Part shown: one piece after another, positions 12,291 to 20,464 of the stretch
Numbering within the stretch: the stretch's first letter is position 1
How the letters are laid out: every line of letters starts with the position of its first letter
Position numbers and translations under genes: made by a program
Notes under the pieces: model-generated
Seen by the model: only the letters and a program-made list of their open reading frames with translations
Databases searched by the model: none
Told to the model about the DNA's origin: nothing
DNA from: Geomonas subterranea
GTDB lineage: Bacteria; Desulfobacterota; Desulfuromonadia; Geobacterales; Geobacteraceae
DNA: 64,000 nt
Assembly (NCBI RefSeq): GCF_019063845.1
Contig: NZ_CP077683.1
Location: 4,812,501-4,876,500, forward strand
Reading direction: 5' to 3'

Positions 12291-12998
12291 ATGCCATTGA
12301 TCCCCCGCAAAAGGACAACTCTCGAGTTCCTCGACCTCCCTCCGGAGGTCTGCACCCAGGAGGAACTTGAGGAGAGCCTCGCCGACCTCAGGACGGTGAA
12401 CCGCTACCTGGGCGACACCCGGGCTCTATTGAAGCACCTCTCCGGCAAGGTGCAGGGGCAGCGGCACATCTCCGTGCTCGATGTAGCGACCGGTTCAGCC
12501 GACCTTCCGGTTGCCATCGTCGAGTGGGCGAGGGGGCAGGGGCTCGGCGTCAGTGTTACCGGCGTCGACGTAAACAGCAGGACCATCGATATCGCGCGCC
12601 GGTATGCCAGTGGGTACCCCGAGATCAAGCTGATGGTTGCGGACGCCCTGCACCTGCCGTTTCGGGACCACAGCTTCGACGTCGTGCTCTGCAGCAAGAG
12701 CCTGCATCACATGAAGGAGCCGGAAGCGGTAACGGCGATGAAGGAGATGCTCCGGGTGGCACGGCGGGGCTTCATCGTCATGGACCTGCGCAGGAGCTGG
12801 ATCGCCTATTTTCTCATCTACCTGCTCACCAGGATCTTCACCCGTAACCGCATGACCCGCTACGATGGCCCTCTTTCGGTCCTCAAGGCGTTTACCGCCG
12901 GCGAGCTGCGGGAATGCGCGGCGAAGGCGGGAGCCACGTCCGTCCACGTCCGTCGCGAGCCTTTCTGGTTGCTGGTCGTTTCCGGGGAGAGCCCATGA
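12291..12998 (+). CDS. Class I SAM-dependent methyltransferase (UbiE-like)
   Basis: This 235-residue protein has methyltransferase motif I VLDVATGSADLP (about 64-75), the acidic residue after beta-2 in TGVDVNS, a motif II-like ADALHLPFRDHSFDVV and post-motif CSKSLHHMKEP, typical of the UbiE/COQ5 group. A hydrophobic stretch after RRSWIAYFLIYLL suggests membrane or lipid-substrate contact. Its stop codon overlaps the start of the U32 gene as ATGA, so the two are translationally coupled. A C- or O-methyltransferase acting on the aromatic product of the downstream polyketide synthase is the simplest contextual reading. Confidence 0.85.
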   Translation: MPLIPRKRTTLEFLDLPPEVCTQEELEESLADLRTVNRYLGDTRALLKHLSGKVQGQRHISVLDVATGSADLPVAIVEWARGQGLGVSVTGVDVNSRTIDIARRYASGYPEIKLMVADALHLPFRDHSFDVVLCSKSLHHMKEPEAVTAMKEMLRVARRGFIVMDLRRSWIAYFLIYLLTRIFTRNRMTRYDGPLSVLKAFTAGELRECAAKAGATSVHVRREPFWLLVVSGESP

Positions 12999-14230
12999 AA
13001 TTCTCCGTCGCTACCAATTTCGAAGCTGATCTCCTGCCGGCGCTGGAAGGGTACCCCGTCGCCGAGCTGTTCGGGAAGCTCCCTGCCGACAGTGTGGGGG
13101 GAGGCCGGGCCTCCTTCATGCTGGCCCCCTTGAGCAAGGCGCGGTTCAGGGCGCACGTGCAGGAAGCCGCGCGCCGCGGTATCGGCTTCAACTACCTCGT
13201 GAACCCCGCCTGCATGGACAACCGCGAGTTCATCCGGAAAGGGCAGGCGGAACTGGAGCGCCTGCTTGCTTTCGTGGAGGAATGCGGCGTTACCTCGGTC
13301 ACCGTTTCCCTTCCCTTTCTGCTCCCCATCATCAAGAAGCGTCATCCGCGTCTCAAGGTGCGGGTCGGCGTGTACGCGCGGGTCGACTGCGTGGCGAAGG
13401 CCCGGTTCTGGGAGGACCTCGGGGCGGACTGCATCACCCTCGAATCGATCGCGGTGAACCGCGACTTCCCCATGCTGGGGTCGATCCGGCAGGCGGTGGG
13501 CCTGGAACTGCAGCTGATCGCCAACTCCAACTGCCTCATCTTCTGTCCCCTCTCCGGTCAGCACATGGTGAACCTCTCCCACGCCTCGCAAAAGGGGCAC
13601 GCAAGCCGCGGTTTCATGATCGATTACTGCGCGCTCAAGTGTTCCGCGCTGAAACTGGCCGACCCGTCCCATTATCTGCGCTCGGAGTTCATAAGGCCTG
13701 AGGACATGAAGGTCTATACCGGCCTTGGTTTCAATTCGTTCAAGATACTGGAGCGCGGGGCGCCCACCGACGTGCTGGCCCGCCGGGTCCGGGCCTACGC
13801 CGAGGGGCGTTTCGACGGCAACCTGCTGGACCTGATCCAGCCCTACGGCTACAAGACCAGCTCGCCGAAGGGGGGGCGCCTGCTCGATTTCCAGAGGTTC
13901 GCCAGGTTTTTCTTCCGCCCGATGGCCGTCAGCCAGACGGGGCTGCTCCGCCTCAAGCGGCTGGCGGAGAAGCGCGGCCTGCTGGCCGGCCTTCCCTGGG
14001 ACCCGGTCTTTATCGACAACCGGCTTCTGGACGGCTTCCTGGACGGCATGAGAGAGATCGACTGCCGGAGCGGCGATTGCTCCCGGTGCGGCTACTGCGA
14101 ACGCTGGAGCAGGGAAGCAGTGCGGGTGGATGAACGGTACCGGCAGGAGATGCTGCGGCTATACGACGCCGCGTTCAATGACATGTACTCCGGTGCGCTC
14201 TGGGGCGTTGCCGAAAGGAGGGGAGAATGA
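12995..14230 (+). CDS. Peptidase U32 family protein (UbiU/UbiV-like Fe-S protein)
   Basis: This 411-residue protein has the U32 barrel. Cys180 and Cys184 in NSNCLIFCPLSGQH plus Cys212 and Cys216 in DYCALKC resemble the four-cysteine [4Fe-4S] site of the O2-independent hydroxylases UbiU, UbiV and RlhA. A C-terminal group C357-X4-C362-X2-C365-X2-C368 could bind a second cluster. Despite the name, most characterised U32 members hydroxylate rings or tRNA/rRNA bases rather than cleave peptides. It overlaps both neighbours by ATGA junctions, between a UbiE-like methyltransferase and a type III polyketide synthase. That placement argues for hydroxylation of an aromatic polyketide without oxygen; this is inference. 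Confidence 0.85.
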   Translation: MKFSVATNFEADLLPALEGYPVAELFGKLPADSVGGGRASFMLAPLSKARFRAHVQEAARRGIGFNYLVNPACMDNREFIRKGQAELERLLAFVEECGVTSVTVSLPFLLPIIKKRHPRLKVRVGVYARVDCVAKARFWEDLGADCITLESIAVNRDFPMLGSIRQAVGLELQLIANSNCLIFCPLSGQHMVNLSHASQKGHASRGFMIDYCALKCSALKLADPSHYLRSEFIRPEDMKVYTGLGFNSFKILERGAPTDVLARRVRAYAEGRFDGNLLDLIQPYGYKTSSPKGGRLLDFQRFARFFFRPMAVSQTGLLRLKRLAEKRGLLAGLPWDPVFIDNRLLDGFLDGMREIDCRSGDCSRCGYCERWSREAVRVDERYRQEMLRLYDAAFNDMYSGALWGVAERRGE

Positions 14231-15312
14231 GCGATGCAGCCATTACCGGGGGGGAGTCCCCGGGAGCGAGAGCGTACGTCGCATCGATAGCGTCCGCCGT
14301 GCCGCGCTTCAGTGTGTGCCAGAGGGTCACCGCCGACCTGGTTCGTGAGCATTTCAGGGAAACGCTCACGCCGAGAAGCATGGGGCTGATCCGAGCTACC
14401 TTCGAGCATCCGAGCATCGAGAAGCGGCACTTCGCCGTGGACGACCCCGCCCGCATCTTCAGCGAAACGCAAGACCAGCGGGTGGCGCGCTTCACGGAGC
14501 AGTCCATCAGCCTCGCGGCCGAGGCGGTAACCAAGGCGCTGGAAACGGCGGGGGTGACGGTTCAGCAGGTGAAGGGGCTCGTGGTCAATACCTGTACCGG
14601 ATACATCTGTCCCGGGATCTCGACCTATCTGGCGCAGCGGATGGGGCTCTCCCCACGCGCCAGGCTGTACGATCTCGTCGGCAGTGGGTGCGGCGGCGCC
14701 ATCCCCAACCTGCAGGTTGCCGAGTCCATGCTGAGGATGACGGGAGGGGTGGTGGTGAGCGTCGCGGTGGAGATCTGCAGCGCCGCCTTTCAGATGGGGA
14801 ACGACCTGAGCCTCATCCTCTCCAACGCGCTCTTTGGAGACGGGGCCGCGGCGGCGGTGCTGTGGGAAAAGCCGTCCGGGTTCGAGTTGTACGGATCCGC
14901 CGGACGTTACGTGCCGGAGCAGCGGGAGGCGATCCGGTTCGTGCACAAGGGGGGGGAGTTGCACAACCAGTTGTCGACCGACCTCCCCGGGTTGGTCGGC
15001 AAGGCGGCGGCCGAGGTGGTGGACGATCTGCTCGAAGCGTCCCCCGTCGCCAAGAGCGATATCGGCGGATGGGCGCTGCACACGGGCGGAGAGAAGGTGA
15101 TCAATGCGGTGCGGGACCAGGTGGGAATCCCGGAAGAGCGGCTCCGGGCGACACGGAAGGTACTCTCCCAGTACGGCAACATGTCCTCGCCGACCGTGTG
15201 GTTCGTGCTGGAAGAGATGCTGCAGGAGGGGATGCCCGCCGGCGAGTGGTGCGTCCTGCTCGCCTATGGTGCCGGTCTCTCCGCACATGCGTGCTTGCTG
15301 AGGAAGGTCTGA
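14227..15312 (+). CDS. Type III polyketide synthase (chalcone/stilbene synthase family)
   Basis: This 361-residue homodimeric thiolase-fold enzyme condenses an acyl-CoA or acyl-ACP starter with malonyl units to make pyrones, resorcinols or related phenolic lipids. The complete triad is visible: Cys155 in VGSGCGGAIP, His285 in WALHTGGEK and Asn318 in YGNMSSPT. It is full length. Its ATG overlaps the U32 stop as ATGA. Bacterial relatives such as ArsB/ArsC and SrsA make alkylresorcinols and alkylpyrones, and SrsA sits with a methyltransferase and a flavin hydroxylase. No flavin enzyme is seen here. The product cannot be predicted from motifs alone. Confidence 0.9.
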   Translation: MSDAAITGGESPGARAYVASIASAVPRFSVCQRVTADLVREHFRETLTPRSMGLIRATFEHPSIEKRHFAVDDPARIFSETQDQRVARFTEQSISLAAEAVTKALETAGVTVQQVKGLVVNTCTGYICPGISTYLAQRMGLSPRARLYDLVGSGCGGAIPNLQVAESMLRMTGGVVVSVAVEICSAAFQMGNDLSLILSNALFGDGAAAAVLWEKPSGFELYGSAGRYVPEQREAIRFVHKGGELHNQLSTDLPGLVGKAAAEVVDDLLEASPVAKSDIGGWALHTGGEKVINAVRDQVGIPEERLRATRKVLSQYGNMSSPTVWFVLEEMLQEGMPAGEWCVLLAYGAGLSAHACLLRKV

Positions 15313-15340
15313 AGGCAGCCGCTGGAGGGCTGGGAACTTT

Positions 15341-15396
15341 AACGTAGAACATAGAACCTAGAACGTCCGTTAAAGCCGTTAGAGCCGTTAGAGTCC
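15341..15396. repeat. Short degenerate tandem repeats
   Basis: TAGAAC-type units (GTAGAACATAGAACCTAGAAC) are followed by three near-identical CCGTTARAG units. They lie between the convergent polyketide synthase and radical SAM genes. No terminator hairpin is seen in this gap. Confidence 0.5.
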
Positions 15397-16809
15397 TTAA
15401 AACCTGTGCCGGGAGCGGAACTGGTCGCCGGTGAAGAATCCCCGGACCAGGTCGAGGTTGTTCAAGAGCACCTTCAGCGCACCTTTCTCACGCTTCCTGA
15501 CGAAGTAGTTGCCGATGAACATGGAGGGGCTGAAAAAAGCCTTCAGGTTTTCCCAGTTCATGATCCTGTTCAACTGCCCTACGCTGAGCCGCTTCGTCCT
15601 CACATTGCACATGAACCCGGTGTACCTGCTCAGGCGGTCGGGATTGGTCACCAGGCCCGCCTCCAGCAGTTCTTCCCTGATCCTGGTGCCGGGATACGGG
15701 GTCACGCACTGCACGTAGGGAAGGTCGATGCCGAGCCTGCGCGAGGCGCGGAACACCTCCCGGATCTCCTCCGGCCCGTCGTCCGGGTTGCCGATGATGA
15801 ACCCACCCATCACGCCGATGCCATGCTGCCGCAGCAGGCGTACCGCCCGCTCCGTCTTTTCCCTGATATCCCCCTTCTGAAAAAGAGCCAGGTTTTGAGG
15901 AAGCACCGACTCGATGCCGAGAAACACCATGGCGAAATTGGCCCGGGCCAGCGCCGGTATCAGTTCGGGATCTGCGACGATGCCGGCGACCGAAGCCTGC
16001 ACCAGGTACTCCATGCTGTTCAGTCCGTGCTCCACGATGGCACGGGCAAGGCTGGTAAAGCGTTGGCTGTCCAGGGTGATGTTGTCGTCGACCAGCAGCA
16101 CGGTCCGCGTGCCCCGCTTTTGCAGCTCCTTCAAGTCGGCGATGACACGCTCAATGCCGTAGCAGCGGAAACTGGTCCCGTACATCCCGGTAATGGAGCA
16201 GAAGGTGCAGGTCATGGTGCAGCCGCGGGAGGTCTCGACGCAGTCGAGTTTGCGGTCGAAATAGGTGAAGCCGTCGAGCACGCGGGCGTCGCGCTCGGGT
16301 AGTGGTAGCCGCGCGACATCGAGCAGCGGTCCGGCCGTGTTATGGATGAACGCGCCATTGTGGCGCCAGGATAGTCCGGGTACATCGAAGAGGGTACGCT
16401 GTCCGTCCAGCGCCTCCAAAAGCGCCGGGAAAGATTGCTCCCCCTCACCGCGCAGCAGGAAATCAAAAGGGGGAGAGTCGTGAGTGAGCTCCCGGTACGA
16501 GAGGGTGGCGTGATACCCTCCCAGCACCAGCGTGGTGTGGGGGAGAAAGGTGCGGCAAATCGACATCACCCTCAGCGCGCTTTCGTACTGGAAGCTCATG
16601 CTGCTGATGCCGATCACGTCAGGCCGGAAATCGTGCAGGAAGCGCTGCAGCCACGCCTGGATGTTCCGGTGCACCAGCACCAGGTCCACGACCTTCACCT
16701 CGTGCAGCTTGAGCTGGGCGGCGATGGAGCAGAGCCCCAGGTTGGGCACCTTGATGATGCGATGGAAGTTGTTGGCGGCGTCCGGCATCGCCAAAAGGAG
16801 TATCTTCAT
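15397..16809 (-). CDS. B12-binding domain radical SAM protein
   Basis: This 470-residue protein has an N-terminal cobalamin-binding-type Rossmann domain (1-140: MKILLLAMPD, GISSMSF, LVLGGYHAT, LLRGEGE). The radical SAM core follows, with Cys197-X3-Cys201-X2-Cys204 in SRGCTMTCTFC. The C-terminal part (about 380-470) is the accessory region common in BchE-like and hopanoid-modifying enzymes. It converges on the polyketide synthase gene and is the second such enzyme in the island, which suggests involvement in the same lipid or polyketide pathway. The specific chemistry is unknown. Confidence 0.88.
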   Translation of the reverse strand: MKILLLAMPDAANNFHRIIKVPNLGLCSIAAQLKLHEVKVVDLVLVHRNIQAWLQRFLHDFRPDVIGISSMSFQYESALRVMSICRTFLPHTTLVLGGYHATLSYRELTHDSPPFDFLLRGEGEQSFPALLEALDGQRTLFDVPGLSWRHNGAFIHNTAGPLLDVARLPLPERDARVLDGFTYFDRKLDCVETSRGCTMTCTFCSITGMYGTSFRCYGIERVIADLKELQKRGTRTVLLVDDNITLDSQRFTSLARAIVEHGLNSMEYLVQASVAGIVADPELIPALARANFAMVFLGIESVLPQNLALFQKGDIREKTERAVRLLRQHGIGVMGGFIIGNPDDGPEEIREVFRASRRLGIDLPYVQCVTPYPGTRIREELLEAGLVTNPDRLSRYTGFMCNVRTKRLSVGQLNRIMNWENLKAFFSPSMFIGNYFVRKREKGALKVLLNNLDLVRGFFTGDQFRSRHRF

Positions 16810-16972
16810 CGGCTTCCTTGGGAGGCTGCGTGGATTGCGACCCTAGCAGTATAGAGGGAGCCTCGGGATAAGCAAATTGGCGCGGAGGGTGGCGAGGAGA
16901 GGCAATGAAGATAAAATGATCATCATTAACCGGACGCTGCGACGCGGATGCCGCCGCAGCTGGAGGTGGACC

Positions 16973-17125
16973 ATGGGCGAGAAGGATGGCACGAAGGAGG
17001 AAGCACCCGTTGTGGTCATCGTGGAGCGGCGCCAACAGAAGGAGAGAGAGCTGAGTTCGACTGACGTTATGAAGATACTGAGAAAGAGGGCGGCCCGGGC
17101 GCGGAAGATCCCGCCTGTGGAATAA
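16973..17125 (+). CDS. Small charged hypothetical protein
   Basis: This 50-residue ORF (MGEKDGTKEE... ending KIPPVE) has a strong GGAGGTGG ribosome-binding site upstream and a strong terminator just after it. Together these make a real gene plausible. The protein is highly charged, with a VVVIVERRQQKER strand and a basic KILRKRAARAR segment. No family is recognised. A longer reading from TTG at 16877 is less likely because the site at 16961-16968 fits the ATG. Confidence 0.55.
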   Translation: MGEKDGTKEEAPVVVIVERRQQKERELSSTDVMKILRKRAARARKIPPVE

Positions 17126-17145
17126 AAAGCATCATCGGCGACAGG

Positions 17146-17193
17146 AAAAGGCCCCCGACCGGAAAGAGGCAACAGAACCGGCGGGGGCCTTTC
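17146..17193 (+). terminator. Rho-independent terminator
   Basis: AAAGGCCCCCGACCGG pairs with CCGGCGGGGGCCTTT (one mismatch region) around an A-rich loop, followed by TCTCTGTT. It ends the small ORF transcript. Confidence 0.75.
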
Positions 17194-17285
17194 TCTGTTC
17201 CGGGCACTCAAAAAGCGGCATCGGTTGCCTTACTCACATAATAGTGTAAGAATATTATCATCCTATAAGCCGGAGATCTAAGGTC

Positions 17286-19940
17286 ATGGAGACCAAGCTT
17301 GTCGTACCCCAAAACATCGAGCAAGAAGAGGATGTCTTCCAACTGGTAAATGAGCAGGAGTCTCCTCTTCAGAGTGTGCTCGATATCCAGCAAATGCTTC
17401 CGGTCCAGGACGTTGAGGCGCCGGATCATCCTTTAGAGAGTAATCCTCACTTCATCGATGCCAATGTGACTGTCATCTCCGCCCCGCACGACAAAGGGGT
17501 GAAGCAGAAGGCGCCGAAGCAGGACAAACGCGGCAAGACAGGCAAAGCCAAGAGCGATACGGCGTCAAAGGCGGTGAAAGCTCCCAAGGCTGTCAAAAGC
17601 GTCAAGGCAACCAAGGACCCCAAAGCCGCCAAGGCGACGAAAACTGCCAAGGCTGCGAAAACGGCCAAGGCTGCCAAGCCCAAGATTACCAATCCCGACG
17701 CGACCAAGCCGCAGGCGGTCAAGCCCAAGGCGGCCAAGACGGTCAGGCCGAAGTCGGTCAAGACGGTCAAGCCGAAGGCAGCCAAGGCGGGCGCGAAGCA
17801 GCCTCCCAAACCGAAAGGGCCGGCCGGCCCGGAGCAGCCGGAGTTCGATCTGGCCGAGAGCCGCTGGTACCTCAACCGCGAGCTGACTTGGCTCGAGTTC
17901 AACCGCCGGGTGCTGCACGAGGCGACGGACGAGCGTACCCCGCTGCTGGAGCGGCTGAAATTCATCGCCATCGTCAGCTCCAACCTCGATGAATTCGCCA
18001 TGAAGAGGATCGGCGGCCTGAAGCAGCAGATCGGCGCCGGATTGCACGAGCTGACGCTGGACGGCCGGACGCCGCGCCAGCAGGTAACCGAATGCAACGC
18101 CTCGGTCCGCGAGATCGAGGCGGCCAAGAGGGAAGCCTTCCGCGAGGTGAGGGAACTCCTGGAAGGGAAGGGGATCGTCATCGAGAGCTACGACACCCTG
18201 ACGCCCAAGGAGAAGAAGCTGCTGCGCGAGCACTACTACACCAATATCTACCCGCTCCTGACGCCGCAATCGATCGACCCGGCCCACCCCTTCCCGTTCA
18301 TTTCGAACCTTTCGCTCAACCTCCTGGTGACGCTGCGCTACCCGAAATCGCGGGAGCACTCCCTGGCGCGGGTCAAGGTGCCGATCGGCCTGGGTACGCC
18401 CCGCTTCATCCGGGTCGGCAAGGGAGATCACTTCATCCCCATCGAGCAGGTCATGATGAACAACCTGGACATGCTCTTCCCGGGGATGCTCATCGTCTCC
18501 TGCGAGATCTTCCGGGTCACCCGCAACGCCAACACCGAAAAGGACGAGGAGGAGGCGGACGATCTGATGTCGATGATCGAGTCGGAGTTGAAGGAGCGCA
18601 AGTTCGCGCCGATCGTGCGGCTCGAGGTGGGGGCGGGGATGGAGCCGCTGCACCGCGGCCGGCTGGCTGCCGAACTGGAACTGGACGAGGAAAACGACGT
18701 CCTGGAGGTTTCGGGTATGCTCGCCCTGCGCGACCTCTTCGAGATCTCCAAACTCGACTACCCGCGGTTGCACGACCCGCCGCACCACCCGATCGACCAC
18801 CCGCAACTTCCTGCCGAGAGGAACATCTTTCACACCATCCGCGACATGGGCTCGCTCCTGTTGCAGCACCCGTACGTCTCCTTTTCCACCTCCGTCGAGC
18901 GCTTCCTGCGCGAGGCGGCCAACGATCCCAAGGTGCGCGCCATCAAGATGACCCTGTACCGCACCTCGATCCAGGGGCGCATCATCGATGCGCTGGTGCA
19001 GGCGGCGCAAAACGGCAAGCAGGTGGCGGTGGTCGTGGAACTGAAGGCGCGCTTCGACGAGGCGACCAACATCCACCTGGCCGAGGTGATGGAGGAGGCG
19101 GGGATCCACGTCACCTACGGCGTGGTCGGGCTGAAGACCCACTGCAAGGTGATCCTCGTGGTGCGCCAGGACTTCCAGGGACTCAGGCGCTATGTCCACA
19201 TCGGCACCGGCAACTACCATACCGAAACCGCCCGTATCTACAGCGACGTCGGGATCATAACCTGTGACGACACCATCGCCCAGGATGTCACCGAACTCTT
19301 CAACTACCTGACCACGGGCTTCACCGCCAAACGCAACTACCGCGCGGTCATGCCCGCGCCCAAGCTGTTGAAGAAGGCCCTCCTGACCCGCATCGAGCGG
19401 GAGGTCGCGCTGCACCAGGAAAGCGGCGGCGGGCTGATCCGGTTCAAAATGAACGCGCTCGAGGATGGCGACATCGTCAAGGCGCTCTACCGCGCCTCGA
19501 TGGCGGGAGTGAAGATCGACCTGTATGTAAGGGACACCTGCCGGCTGCGACCGGGCATCCCGGGGCTCTCGGATAACATCCGGGTGGTGAGCATCGTCGG
19601 GCGTTTCCTGGAGCATTCCCGGATCTACTACTTCAGAAACGGCGGCGCGGAGGAATACTTCATATCTTCCGCCGACGCCATGAAGCGAAACCTCGAGGCG
19701 CGGGTAGAGGTTCTCTGTCCGGTCACGGCGCCGGAGCTGACCTCGGAGTTGAGGACCGTCCTCGACTGTCACGATGCGGACCACCGTTCAGCGTGGGACA
19801 TGCAGGGGGACGGGAGCTACCTGCAGCGCCAGCCGGCAGAGGGTGAGAGCGGCGAAGGAACGCAGCAGATGCTGATCGCCCAGGCGCAGCAGCGGCTCAA
19901 GGAAGCGCTCAAACAGAAGAAAAAGCCGATGCAGAAATGA
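17286..19940 (+). CDS. ppk1: Polyphosphate kinase 1 with a Lys/Ala-rich N-terminal extension
   Basis: PPK1 reversibly makes inorganic polyphosphate from ATP. The core begins near residue 192 (SRWYLNRELTWLEFNRRVL) and runs to about 865. It includes the autophosphorylated His in GLKTHCKVILV, the second conserved His region YVHIGTGNYH, and DPKVRAIKMTLYRTS. At 884 residues the protein is about 180 longer than usual PPK1. The extra part comprises an acidic start (1-65) and a low-complexity tract at 70-180 built of KAAK, KAVK and KPKAAK units, like eukaryotic histone H1 tails. The whole is one open frame from ATG 17286; an internal start near 190 has no ATG. The basic tail could bind DNA, RNA or the polyphosphate itself. 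Confidence 0.95.
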   Translation: METKLVVPQNIEQEEDVFQLVNEQESPLQSVLDIQQMLPVQDVEAPDHPLESNPHFIDANVTVISAPHDKGVKQKAPKQDKRGKTGKAKSDTASKAVKAPKAVKSVKATKDPKAAKATKTAKAAKTAKAAKPKITNPDATKPQAVKPKAAKTVRPKSVKTVKPKAAKAGAKQPPKPKGPAGPEQPEFDLAESRWYLNRELTWLEFNRRVLHEATDERTPLLERLKFIAIVSSNLDEFAMKRIGGLKQQIGAGLHELTLDGRTPRQQVTECNASVREIEAAKREAFREVRELLEGKGIVIESYDTLTPKEKKLLREHYYTNIYPLLTPQSIDPAHPFPFISNLSLNLLVTLRYPKSREHSLARVKVPIGLGTPRFIRVGKGDHFIPIEQVMMNNLDMLFPGMLIVSCEIFRVTRNANTEKDEEEADDLMSMIESELKERKFAPIVRLEVGAGMEPLHRGRLAAELELDEENDVLEVSGMLALRDLFEISKLDYPRLHDPPHHPIDHPQLPAERNIFHTIRDMGSLLLQHPYVSFSTSVERFLREAANDPKVRAIKMTLYRTSIQGRIIDALVQAAQNGKQVAVVVELKARFDEATNIHLAEVMEEAGIHVTYGVVGLKTHCKVILVVRQDFQGLRRYVHIGTGNYHTETARIYSDVGIITCDDTIAQDVTELFNYLTTGFTAKRNYRAVMPAPKLLKKALLTRIEREVALHQESGGGLIRFKMNALEDGDIVKALYRASMAGVKIDLYVRDTCRLRPGIPGLSDNIRVVSIVGRFLEHSRIYYFRNGGAEEYFISSADAMKRNLEARVEVLCPVTAPELTSELRTVLDCHDADHRSAWDMQGDGSYLQRQPAEGESGEGTQQMLIAQAQQRLKEALKQKKKPMQK

Positions 19941-20048
19941 TCCGCAGTCAGGGACCGCTGCCGGATGACATAGAGAGTGAAAAGGAATAGCATATTTGAT
20001 GTGCCGGTAGTTCAGCCGGACCAACCGGAGACAACCCAGGGGGAAGTG

Positions 20049-20324
20049 ATGGAAACAAAAGTGACTTGTGTCTGTGCAGGCGATCATGAGCAACACATCT
20101 GCTATCTGCACAGTAAAGGCCTGGTCGAGGAGGTGGAGAAACTCACCGATAATCCGACCGTGACCTGCGCGATCTGCCTCGTGAACGCCAATTCGCCTGA
20201 CAACGTCTGCTCGCCCACCACGCTCGGTGGCGGGTTCAAATACTCGGACATGCGGGACAGCAAGAAGATCATCTGCGAGAGCGTGACGGAAGCCATTCCG
20301 GAAGAGAGCAAAGAGGAGAAGTAG
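20049..20324 (+). CDS. Small Cys-containing hypothetical protein
   Basis: This 91-residue protein begins METKVTCVCAG and contains six cysteines (CVC, HICYL, CAIC, VCSP, IICES), arranged like a small metal-binding or structural domain. It has no signal peptide. The ATG at 20049 has GGGGGAAG upstream; an in-frame start at 19977 would add 24 residues. It follows ppk1 by about 110 bases and ends at a bidirectional terminator. No family is recognised. Confidence 0.65.
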   Translation: METKVTCVCAGDHEQHICYLHSKGLVEEVEKLTDNPTVTCAICLVNANSPDNVCSPTTLGGGFKYSDMRDSKKIICESVTEAIPEESKEEK

Positions 20325-20402
20325 AGCTCCCTCCCCGGAGGGGAAGGTTAGGGAGGGGGAGCAGGTGCGAAGATCCCCCCCTCCGTAGGGAAGAGCGAAT
20401 AG

Positions 20403-20442
20403 AAAAAGGCGGCCCCGGTACTGTTACCGGGGCCGCCTTTTT
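20403..20442. terminator. Bidirectional Rho-independent terminator
   Basis: AAAAAGGCGGCCCCGGTA pairs with TACCGGGGCCGCCTTTTT, a near-perfect stem with A and T tracts on both sides. It lies between the small Cys protein and hcp, which converge. Confidence 0.9.
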
Positions 20443-20464
20443 GTTCATGCTGCGATTTGCTCGA

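Noticed and set aside
17208-17285. Pho box before ppk1
   Set aside because: A partial dyad CTTAC...GTGTAAG is present, but it does not match the PhoB consensus with its 11-base periodicity.
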